A DNA stretch of 5,976 bases from Solobacterium sp. (GTDB lineage Bacteria > Bacillota_I > Bacilli_A > Erysipelotrichales > Erysipelotrichaceae). Within the stretch, counting starts at the first letter, position 1. Each line of letters begins with the position of its first letter. Below the pieces are notes generated by a model that saw nothing but the letters and a program-made list of their open reading frames with translations, was not told the origin of the DNA and did not search any database. Below, piece after piece: positions 1 to 5,976 of the stretch. A program made the translations under genes and the position numbers. The stretch spans positions 1-5,976 of the forward strand of contig JAEEPV010000297.1 of assembly GCA_016284975.1 (NCBI GenBank), in the 5' to 3' direction.

Positions 1-504
1 CCGCCCTTTTCATGAATACATCTTACCACACAAATCTTTCCCGCAGTAGTGTCCACCGCTAAGGGCGTTTCCCTAATCTTCCTGTCCGAAAGACAGGGCG
101 ACCCAAAACTACCGGTGTCCATTCTGCAGGGTACAGTTTAATTTCATGATGTATAGCAGTCATTTGAGACGATTTATAACGCCCCCCTCACTTGTTAAGC
201 CATGGGAAGGGCGTTGTATTAGGGTACTAGCGGGAAAAACTCTTTACCTGCTTCTGCGCCTGGCCCTTTCAACGCCGGTTCATTTCATTGTCCTCTCATT
301 GTGTTTGGACAAAGGGGTGCCAAAAAAGAAGTCATTCGACGAAGAATTCTTGATTTTCGTTCATTTTGACGAATCGGAACGTGAGTCTGATGCAATATCG
401 AAGGCTTGGCGCTGTATTGCCCCCTCACTCTCTTACCGCAACATTTGAGGCGAAAAAGCGACACGGTTTTTCCATTCTTTTTGAAAAATCTGAGACTCCC
501 CGAG
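1..504. other. Gene-poor left flank, unresolved
   Basis: I see no gene that I can support in this stretch. A 100-codon open frame at 146-448 on the plus strand has no convincing Shine-Dalgarno sequence, a mixed hydrophobic and basic composition and no family resemblance that I recognise. On the minus strand a 40-codon frame opens at ATG 122 and runs off the left edge, also without a ribosome binding site. A second minus-strand ATG at 13 could be the true start of a gene lying to the left. Short inverted repeats cluster at 42-97, and the heptamer GTGTCCA occurs twice in direct orientation (49-55 and 115-121). This could be the flank of a gene or mobile element beyond the left edge, or decayed sequence. 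Confidence 0.4.
81..97. repeat. Short perfect inverted repeat (hairpin)
   Basis: CCTGTC at 81-86 and GACAGG at 92-97 are perfectly complementary around a five-base CGAAA loop. On the minus strand it is followed by two weaker potential stems: AGGG/CCCT around 61-75, and GCGGTG/TACTGC with G-T wobbles around 43-59. No long T tract follows on either strand, so this is not a typical intrinsic terminator. It may belong to a structured leader of a leftward transcript, or be chance. Confidence 0.35.
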
Positions 505-552
505 AAACAAGAAAATGAGCGCCTGCCTCTTTTCAGAAGCAGACGCTCATTT
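505..552 (-). terminator. Rho-independent terminator of the leftward gene
   Basis: AAATGAGCG (513-521) pairs with CGCTCATTT (544-552). After one mismatch, CTGC (523-526) pairs with GCAG (539-542), giving a stem of about 13 pairs with a 12-base loop. Read on the minus strand, the stem is followed directly by a T-rich run (TTTTCTTGTTT). It begins about 48 bases beyond the stop codon of the leftward gene at 600, as expected for its terminator. The A/T-rich outer stem might also give partial termination on the plus strand, but the T tract there is short. Confidence 0.8.
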
Positions 553-599
553 CATGGATGACGATGCGCGAAGAAGATAAACCTGTGTCTGATGCTCGT

Positions 600-1544
600 T
601 TACCAATCAAGTCCTGCCCGGTCGTATGCCCGGTGAAAATTGTTGTGTTCAACGATGTAGCAGCGGCATCCTTCGTAGTTATCGACCGCAGGGTGACCCG
701 CTTCCGCATCGTTGGACGCCTTCGCATACGCATTCTTCTGTTCACTCTGGGAGAGCTTCGGATCGAAGGCGGCGGACAGCGCCTTCCGATGGGCTTCCTG
801 AAACGCACGCAGATCCTCGTATTCATCCTCGATCAGATTCTTTGCCAGCCTTTCCGTCAGCACCCTGCGAAGTTCATGGGATATCCTGTACGGGAAATCC
901 CGTTCGGATCGGAGCCTCGTCCGCAGATCCTGCGGCACGGGATAACGATATGCCCCGCTCAGATACCTGCCTTCCGCAAAACCGAATGTGTTCGCGTCGC
1001 GTTTGTCGGTTCGTTTCGTGAACCTGAATACAATAGCGGAGTTCCTCATCACGCTGCCCGCCGAAACAGTTTTGTGATAGACGCTGCAGCCCAGATACCG
1101 GTCGTAGCGGTCATACACCCAGCCGTCGTCGAGCATTTCCTGTTCCGGCTGTTCGGCAAACCGGTACTCACGGATCGTCATGGTGTGTCCGCCGAAGAAG
1201 GCCGTAATGTTGGCACCCGATTCCCACTCGACCGACGTGATCCTGTACGGTGCGCCGGTCGCTTCCCACTCATATTCTTCTTTGTAGATGAGCAGTTTAT
1301 CAAACGCGATATCCCACCTGTGAAAGGGATATGCAACGATCGTTTCTCCGCCCTTTCCGTAATAGACAGTGTCCTCGTCTATCGACACGGGCTTCGACCG
1401 GTCGCAGGTGAAGGCGTACCAGGTTTCAGGGATGCCCGCCATGCGGCATTCTTCCAGAAACTGCTCTTTGGTTTTGATCCGGCATTTGTCCAGCAGCTCC
1501 TGCTCCCGCCTGGCCCAAATGGCTTTCTGTTCTTCTTCGGTCAT
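600..1544 (-). CDS. Hypothetical protein, 314 aa
   Basis: I do not recognise this protein. It is soluble in appearance: acidic, lysine- and arginine-rich, with many tyrosines and tryptophans, no signal peptide and no membrane segment. The N-terminal 35 residues (starting MTEEEQKAIWARREQ) and a stretch near the C terminus look helical and charged. The middle is richer in aromatic and beta-prone residues (for example YPFHRWDIAF and ITAFFGGHTMTIREY). Cysteines are scattered (C21, C33, C47, then GCSVYH and a late GCRC) and form no obvious zinc-binding set. The frame could be extended to an ATG at 1637. I choose 1544 because GGAGGA lies 7 bases upstream of it and a candidate promoter lies inside the longer version. 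The overlapping long plus-strand frame (558-1652) is its antisense shadow, with phenylalanine- and arginine-heavy, low-complexity composition. The gene appears monocistronic, ending at a strong terminator. It looks richer in G+C than the genes to its right. Its reality is fairly certain; its function is unknown. Confidence 0.75.
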   Translation of the reverse strand: MTEEEQKAIWARREQELLDKCRIKTKEQFLEECRMAGIPETWYAFTCDRSKPVSIDEDTVYYGKGGETIVAYPFHRWDIAFDKLLIYKEEYEWEATGAPYRITSVEWESGANITAFFGGHTMTIREYRFAEQPEQEMLDDGWVYDRYDRYLGCSVYHKTVSAGSVMRNSAIVFRFTKRTDKRDANTFGFAEGRYLSGAYRYPVPQDLRTRLRSERDFPYRISHELRRVLTERLAKNLIEDEYEDLRAFQEAHRKALSAAFDPKLSQSEQKNAYAKASNDAEAGHPAVDNYEGCRCYIVEHNNFHRAYDRAGLDW

Positions 1545-1551
1545 TTGTTCG

Positions 1552-1557
1552 TCCTCC
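1552..1557 (-). promoter_or_regulatory. Shine-Dalgarno site that fixes the start at 1544
   Basis: The minus strand reads GGAGGA followed by seven bases and then ATG (1544-1542). This is a near-ideal ribosome binding site and argues against the upstream in-frame ATG at 1637, which has none. Confidence 0.75.
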
Positions 1558-1591
1558 GCAGATCCCGACTCTTCGTGCGAATGATAGCTGA

Positions 1592-1620
1592 AATGTATCA
1601 GACTTCTTTGCCATTTGCAA
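1592..1620 (-). promoter_or_regulatory. Candidate promoter for the leftward gene
   Basis: On the minus strand TTGCAA (1620-1615) is separated by 17 bases from TACATT (1597-1592), which is preceded by TGA as in an extended -10. Each hexamer matches the sigma-70/sigma-A consensus at four of six positions. Transcription would start near 1586, leaving a leader of about 40 bases before the ATG at 1544. This was found by eye and is only plausible. Confidence 0.35.
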
Positions 1621-1718
1621 GGCTTGGAGGAAACCACAATCGTTCCTTGTGAATGGCGGCTTGGGAAGAATGATGGAGATGGGAATCATCAACGCATAGA
1701 GAAAAGGGACGAAAAATG

Positions 1719-1747
1719 TTGAGGAATGCAGAAAAATCTGGTATCAT
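1719..1747 (+). promoter_or_regulatory. Candidate promoter of the defence operon
   Basis: TTGAGG (1719-1724) and TATCAT (1742-1747) are separated by exactly 17 bases, and TG lies one base upstream of the -10 hexamer (TGGTATCAT). The -35 matches the consensus at four positions and the -10 at five, with the extended -10 as support. Transcription would begin near 1754, upstream of the broken helix-turn-helix gene. It could carry through to the ATPase and Z1 genes, since no terminator-like hairpin is visible between them. No clear operator palindrome was found around it. Confidence 0.5.
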
Positions 1748-1820
1748 ACATTTTGGGTTATTGTATCTTGCGCGAAAGTGAGAAAACAAAAAGGATAACA
1801 ATCCGGAATGCTGGGTGTCT

Positions 1821-1978
1821 ATGAAGGAGGATACCGCCTATCCAGGTGTCAGCCACAATACGGCTTCAATAGGATCGAAATACGCAGCATGCCCGCTGTT
1901 AAGATTGGCTGGCTGTGGGAGTTCAAAACCAGCGAGGTCGATACTTAGACGAAGACGGGGAAAGACACAAGAGAATGA
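1821..1978 (+). pseudogene. Decayed excisionase/MerR-like helix-turn-helix gene
   Basis: Two frames together rebuild a small DNA-binding protein of the excisionase (HTH_17) type. The first frame, from ATG 1821, reads MKEDTAYPGVSHNTA, which resembles the family's helix-turn-helix start (typically AxYLGVSxxTVxRWIE). The match then moves to the next frame near 1866, as if one base were lost, and reads NRIEIRSMPAVKIG, then WLWEFKTSEVDT, an amber codon (1946-1948), and TKTGKDTRE to a stop at 1976. In the family the amber position is normally tryptophan (EVDxW), so TGG to TAG is the simplest explanation. Other consensus positions also look damaged: Pro for Leu, Arg for Trp, and Trp for Arg in KIGRLW. 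Homologues are small DNA-binding proteins often found beside restriction and defence genes, so this was probably the operon's first gene and perhaps its regulator. The family assignment rests on remembered consensus, not a search. Confidence 0.65.
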
Positions 1979-2024
1979 ATTCGCTGTCCTAATAGGATAG
2001 GAGCAAATATCATTATACGTTATC

Positions 2025-2029
2025 GGGGA
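2025..2029 (+). promoter_or_regulatory. Ribosome binding site of the ATPase gene
   Basis: GGGGA lies seven bases before ATG 2037 and supports that start. A second purine-rich motif, AGGATAGGAG at 1994-2003, also resembles a Shine-Dalgarno sequence but has no start codon at a useful distance. It may be left over from decay of the preceding gene. Confidence 0.6.
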
Positions 2030-2036
2030 ACAAAAA

Positions 2037-3506
2037 ATGAAAGCTATCATATTGCCGCCTGATGCACCTACATTAATGTGGTCGACGAGGGCCATAGGAT
2101 ATACGACCTCTGCGGCGGTGGCAGATTTGATTGACAATTCAATTTCAGCCAATGCATCGCGTGTTCAAATCCAGTTTGTGTCTGGTGAAAACAGCTATAT
2201 CTCAATTCTTGACGATGGTGCAGGCATGAATGCTGACGCGCTTCGCCAGGCTATGAAATATGGCTCAGGAAACCCATGGAAGGATAGAAGCCCTTCTGAT
2301 CTGGGGAGATTTGGACTTGGCTTAAAAACTGCTTCGCTTTCTCAATGTAGAAAGCTGACTGTTGCAAGCAAGCGGGATAGCACTATCAGCGCATTTTGCT
2401 GGGATTTAGATCACGTGATCAAAGCGCAAGCCTGGGAACTGCTCGAACTGGATATAGAAGATATTCAGCAGTTGCCACAGATTGATGAACTACAGAATCA
2501 GAATGAAGGCACCATTGTGCTATGGGATAAATTGGATAAGATTTTTGCTGGCGATGACAACAAAGAACAGGGGCTTCTTCTGAAGATTAGGGAAGTTGAA
2601 GAGCATCTTTCCCTAACATTTCATCGTTACCTTCAAGGTGAGCCTGGACTAAAGAGGCTAACTATTACCAGCAACGGTATTCCGCTGAAACCGATAGATC
2701 CGTTTTTCATCACAAGAAGCGATGAGATGCCATCGGAACGAATTGCGGTGCATTATATAAACCAAAGCGGGGCAGATGCGATTGACAATGTAATTGTCAC
2801 ACCGTTCATACTTCCGTTTTCTGATTCACTATCACAGACTGATCTGAATGCATTGGGGGGCAAGGATGGATTAATAAAGAACCAGGGGTTTTATGTCTAT
2901 CGAAATAAGCGGTTGATTGTTGCAGCAGACTGGTTTCGTCTCTCCCGCAAAACAGACCTTTCAAAGTTGTGCCGGATAAGAGTTGATATGCCCAATACAC
3001 TCGACGACATCTGGACAATTGATGTCAAAAAATCCATGGCAATTCCGCCAGAAGTAGTTCTAAGAAATCTGAGGAGAATAGTTTCGCCAATCATTAAAGC
3101 AGGTAAACGAAAGTATAGATTCCGTGCGACAAACGAAGCATCCTTCGAGAAACTGCAGCTTTGGCTCCCTCAGGAAACGAGAAACGGAATGATTTATATT
3201 ATTAATCCTGAATACCCAGTGCTAAAAGAACTCATGGAGGAACTGAAGGATAAAAGAAAGATGCAGACGTTTCTTCGGCTATTGGAACAGAATATTCCTG
3301 TGAATGCCATACATACGGATTTCTATGACGACAAGAAATTTGCCTTTGAAGACGTTGATATAGCTTATCAGAATGTGTTGTCGAACCTTCGTGCACTATT
3401 GTCCGAAATCAATCCTGATGAAAGAAAAGCAGAGTTCGAAGAATTGATGACCATAATGCCATTTGCTGATTACGATATCAAGTATGAAGATTTGGGGGAC
3501 ATATAA
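2037..3506 (+). CDS. GHKL ATPase, MutL/MORC-like (HATPase_c_3), defence-associated
   Basis: This 489-residue protein is a GHKL-fold ATPase of the kind found in prokaryotic restriction-type islands and related to MutL and eukaryotic MORC. The ATP-binding core is clear: N box with D30, D33 and N34 in ADLIDNSISA; G1 box D59-D-G-A-G63; and a G2/lid region GRFGLGLKTAS at 90-100. Family-like segments follow: GTIVLWDKLD from 158, HRYLQG from 196 with RLTITSNG, then the S5-like transducer part with NQGFYVYRN (282-290) and DVKKS (329-333), whose lysines probably reach the ATP. The C-terminal 110 or so residues are charged and unassigned. The N-box position where MutL has its catalytic glutamate is aspartate (D30). 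Such proteins probably dimerise on ATP binding and clamp or remodel DNA. The start has a good Shine-Dalgarno sequence, and the N terminus begins just before the conserved RAIGYTTSAAVADL stretch. The gene ends at TAA immediately before the Z1 start codon. Family call strong; defence role inferred from context. Confidence 0.9.
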   Translation: MKAIILPPDAPTLMWSTRAIGYTTSAAVADLIDNSISANASRVQIQFVSGENSYISILDDGAGMNADALRQAMKYGSGNPWKDRSPSDLGRFGLGLKTASLSQCRKLTVASKRDSTISAFCWDLDHVIKAQAWELLELDIEDIQQLPQIDELQNQNEGTIVLWDKLDKIFAGDDNKEQGLLLKIREVEEHLSLTFHRYLQGEPGLKRLTITSNGIPLKPIDPFFITRSDEMPSERIAVHYINQSGADAIDNVIVTPFILPFSDSLSQTDLNALGGKDGLIKNQGFYVYRNKRLIVAADWFRLSRKTDLSKLCRIRVDMPNTLDDIWTIDVKKSMAIPPEVVLRNLRRIVSPIIKAGKRKYRFRATNEASFEKLQLWLPQETRNGMIYIINPEYPVLKELMEELKDKRKMQTFLRLLEQNIPVNAIHTDFYDDKKFAFEDVDIAYQNVLSNLRALLSEINPDERKAEFEELMTIMPFADYDIKYEDLGDI

Positions 3507-5976
3507 ATGGACAAACTAGATCTCCTTTTCAGAAAACTGTGTGTTGAGTACGACGATGAATTCGCTGCTGAAGGGTTAGTACCCACTGTCGAAGAATTCA
3601 ATGAAATGGCAGACCGGATTCGAAAGGCAAGCCGTCATCAGTATACAGATTCAGAGTTTACTTCTATCCGCGAGCAAGTTCGGGAGTTGCGTGCGGCTTC
3701 GATCGGAATTGTTGTGACCATTGATAAGCCCTCGGCTGATCATGATCTGGAGTGGTATACGCATTTCGCGGAGGACAATCCGGAATCCTGCGGCTATAAT
3801 CGCCGCTTTAAAAGATATATGGCGGAAGCAAAACACTGGTCTGAGGACATGATTACCGACCTGGACCGAAACACTGACGAAATCCTGAACCGTATTGGCG
3901 ACCCAAGCAAAGGAGAGAAACGCAAGGGACTTGTAATTGGTGACGTCCAGTCGGGTAAAACGGCAAACTATACATCCGTCTGCAACAAAGCAATAGATGC
4001 AGGCTATAAGATTATTATCGTTCTTGCCGGCAGGACAAATACTCTGCGCAGACAGACGCAGAAAAGACTGGAAAGCGATTTCGTAGGTCTGCAGAAGGAT
4101 GATGCAAATCAGCAGAGAGGAGAAATCCTTCCAACGATAAATGTCGGCGTAGGGCTGTACGGGAAAATTGAAACTAATTACGTGGAAGCGTTTACTTCCA
4201 ACGCACGAGATTTCAGTAAATCTGTTGCGGATTCCCATTCGATTATCATCAATGATCAGATGATGCCCAAGCTTTTTGTCGTCAAAAAAGTTAAGAGCGT
4301 TCTGGACAACCTAGCAAAATGGCTGGCTGGACCGGACAATAAGACTATTGATGTTCCGATGCTTCTGATTGACGACGAAGCGGATGATGCATCTGTCAAC
4401 ACGAAGGAAGAGGATTCTCCTACGGCTATAAACCACTGCATAAGAAGAATCCTTAAACTGTTTTCGAACTCCACCTACCTCGCTATTACAGCAACCCCTT
4501 TTGCAAATATCCTAATCAATCCATATGTTGAAGGAACAGATAAGATTGACCCGGATCTTTTCCCGGACGATTTTATCTGCTGCCTTCCTACGCCTTCTAA
4601 TTACATTGGCAGTGAAAAGCTTTTTAGGGACGAAGCTAATTCCGCACAAGTTATTCCCATTAAGGCTGATGATGTTAAAGAGGCATTTCCGTTCAAGCAC
4701 AAAAAGACACAAGATGTTTTGGAGCTGCCAAGCAGCTTAAAACAGGCGATCCGGTACTATGCCGTGTCGAACGCAGTTCGCGACATTCTTGGACACACTA
4801 AGACGCATCGATCCATGATGATCAACGTCAGTCGTTTTGTCGATGTCCAGAATAGGCTGAAGAGCAAGGTGATTTCTTTTTGGTCCAACTCAGTTATGCT
4901 GTACATAAAGTCGTACTGCAAGATGGGCGATTTAGCGCTGGAATATCCTGAAATCCGAGCAATCAAGAAAGTGTTTGACGACAGCAGCATTGAAGCTTCC
5001 TATGGAATTTCATGGGAGCAGCTGCAGGAGCATCTATTTGAAGCTAACGAAAAGGTCAGCGTGGTTTCTGTCAACCAGAAATCAGCAGACTCGTTGGATT
5101 ATGAGAGGTTTGAAAGAGAAAACCATGACGGGCTGCGTGTCATTGCCATTGGCGGTGACTGCCTGTCACGCGGATTGACCCTGGAAGGGCTTTGCGTCAG
5201 TTACTTCTACCGGAATTCTCAAATGTACGATACGCTGATGCAGATGGGAAGATGGTTTGGTTATCGGCCTGGATACGACAAGCTTATTCGTGTTTGGATG
5301 GCAGAGGATGCCGTTTCCTGGTATGCACATATCAGTGAAGCAACAGAGTTGCTGAAGCTTGAAGTATACCGAATGAACCGAAATAAGCTTACCCCGCTGG
5401 AATTTGGCTATAAGATCTGCGGCCATCCTGACGCTCTGATTCCAACAGCCCGTGCAAAGATGAAGAATGCGAAGCTGGATGTTAAATATGCTGAAGTGGA
5501 CGTTTCCGGGCACTTAATTGAATGCCCGAGACTTCTCGATAATACCAGCGTTATGAAAAAGAATGAGGACGCGGCTAGCAGATTCATTAAGAAAATCAGC
5601 ACAGATAATAAACCAGAAATCGATAATGGGGATGCAATCTTTAGAGGAGTCCAATCAGCTGATGTAGCTGACTTCATTAGTTTGTTCCGTACGCTGGAGT
5701 GGAATTTTTACTTCGATTCAGCATCTCTTGCAGACGGAATCCACGAAATGGATGAAACCTGGAATGTCTGTGTAAAAAATGGGCCTGAAACAGAGTACAC
5801 TTGGCCGGTCGAACTGGCTGACGGAACAGAATTGAGCTTTCGGGCTCAGAAGAGAAAATCATCGAGGACAGAGGATTCCAAGAAAAAGATCATAAAAGTA
5901 TCCGGGTCAAAAGTTAAAGTTGGCGCGGGCGGCTGCACCATCGTTGGCCTCGAGAACAATTCAATCGACGACGTGA
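3507..5976 (+). CDS. Z1 domain protein, superfamily II helicase-like ATPase (3' end missing)
   Basis: The frame is open for 823 codons and runs off the right edge without a stop. It shows the Z1 family signature: Walker A GDVQSGKT (145-152), a following VLAGRTNTLRRQTQ segment (172-185), Walker B LLIDDEADDAS (286-296, DEAD-like), motif III TATPFAN (328-334), then GGDCLSRGLTLEG (549-561) and QMGRWFGYR (579-587), which correspond to helicase motifs V and VI with the arginine finger. All residues needed for ATP hydrolysis appear intact. Z1 proteins are predicted ATP-driven DNA translocases or helicases in restriction-like systems and are often about 900 residues or longer, so perhaps the last tenth is outside the window. 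The start codon touches the ATPase stop (TAAATG), and GGGGGA (3494-3499) inside the ATPase 3' end serves as ribosome binding site, so translation is probably coupled. The long minus-strand frame at 3651-4238 is a shadow. Biochemical activity of Z1 proteins is little characterised. Confidence 0.93.
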   Translation, partial: MDKLDLLFRKLCVEYDDEFAAEGLVPTVEEFNEMADRIRKASRHQYTDSEFTSIREQVRELRAASIGIVVTIDKPSADHDLEWYTHFAEDNPESCGYNRRFKRYMAEAKHWSEDMITDLDRNTDEILNRIGDPSKGEKRKGLVIGDVQSGKTANYTSVCNKAIDAGYKIIIVLAGRTNTLRRQTQKRLESDFVGLQKDDANQQRGEILPTINVGVGLYGKIETNYVEAFTSNARDFSKSVADSHSIIINDQMMPKLFVVKKVKSVLDNLAKWLAGPDNKTIDVPMLLIDDEADDASVNTKEEDSPTAINHCIRRILKLFSNSTYLAITATPFANILINPYVEGTDKIDPDLFPDDFICCLPTPSNYIGSEKLFRDEANSAQVIPIKADDVKEAFPFKHKKTQDVLELPSSLKQAIRYYAVSNAVRDILGHTKTHRSMMINVSRFVDVQNRLKSKVISFWSNSVMLYIKSYCKMGDLALEYPEIRAIKKVFDDSSIEASYGISWEQLQEHLFEANEKVSVVSVNQKSADSLDYERFERENHDGLRVIAIGGDCLSRGLTLEGLCVSYFYRNSQMYDTLMQMGRWFGYRPGYDKLIRVWMAEDAVSWYAHISEATELLKLEVYRMNRNKLTPLEFGYKICGHPDALIPTARAKMKNAKLDVKYAEVDVSGHLIECPRLLDNTSVMKKNEDAASRFIKKISTDNKPEIDNGDAIFRGVQSADVADFISLFRTLEWNFYFDSASLADGIHEMDETWNVCVKNGPETEYTWPVELADGTELSFRAQKRKSSRTEDSKKKIIKVSGSKVKVGAGGCTIVGLENNSIDDV

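Noticed and set aside
1..122. Minus-strand open frame running off the left edge
   Set aside because: It is only 40 codons visible, with no Shine-Dalgarno sequence before ATG 122, overlaps the inverted repeats and has no recognised similarity.
146..448. Plus-strand open frame of 100 codons in the left flank
   Set aside because: There is no ribosome binding site, recognisable motif or clear neighbour relation; a real gene cannot be excluded but is not supported.
161..452. Similar fragments CATTTGAG and CCCCTCACT occurring at both ends of 161-452, suggesting a repeat pair
   Set aside because: The shared pieces are 8-9 bases, in different order and with differing surroundings; most likely chance.
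558..1652. Long plus-strand open frame of 364 codons
   Set aside because: It is antisense to the leftward gene, has skewed phenylalanine- and arginine-rich composition and lacks a Shine-Dalgarno sequence, while the minus-strand frame has one plus a promoter-like site and a terminator.
1793..1802. GGATAACAAT resembling part of a lac operator
   Set aside because: It has no matching half-site and no sugar-related gene nearby; a short coincidental match.
3651..4238. Minus-strand open frame of 195 codons
   Set aside because: It lies wholly inside the Z1 gene opposite its conserved Walker A region; it is a shadow.
1..5976. CRISPR array, tRNA or rRNA genes
   Set aside because: I saw no regularly spaced repeats, cloverleaf-like sequence or rRNA signature on either strand.

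Overview
The window looks like part of a bacterial chromosome, probably a low-to-moderate G+C Firmicute (strong GGAGGA/GGGGA ribosome binding sites, short intergenic spaces, a Rho-independent terminator). This is an inference; no rRNA or other taxonomic marker is present. The right two thirds carry a predicted anti-phage or restriction-type defence operon. The left third holds one unrecognised gene in the opposite orientation and an unresolved non-coding stretch.

Layout. Positions 1 to about 510 hold no gene I can defend; the notable structure is a cluster of short inverted repeats near the left edge. A strong hairpin terminator (about 505-552) closes a leftward gene (600-1544, minus strand, 314 aa, hypothetical) that has a clear Shine-Dalgarno and a plausible promoter. 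Positions 1558-1807 are a divergent intergenic region that also contains a good candidate rightward promoter (TTGAGG, 17 bp, TGGTATCAT). Next come a decayed excisionase/MerR-like helix-turn-helix gene (about 1821-1978, one frameshift and one in-frame amber codon), an intact GHKL ATPase of the MutL/MORC-like type (2037-3506), and a Z1-domain superfamily II helicase-like ATPase (3507 to the right edge, open at the end).

How the parts fit. The ATPase and the Z1 protein are joined stop-to-start (TAAATG, no gap), which suggests translational coupling and a shared complex or pathway. MutL/MORC-like ATPases next to Z1 proteins are known from computational work on prokaryotic restriction-modification-like islands. 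There they usually travel with a PD-(D/E)XK nuclease, an AIPR protein and often a cytosine-5 methyltransferase with Vsr. None of those partners lies upstream here, so the nuclease and any methylase would have to lie beyond the right edge or be absent. The dead helix-turn-helix gene sits in the operon's first position and may be a lost regulator. The leftward gene is visibly richer in G+C than the operon, which fits an operon inserted beside a resident gene, though this was judged by eye only.
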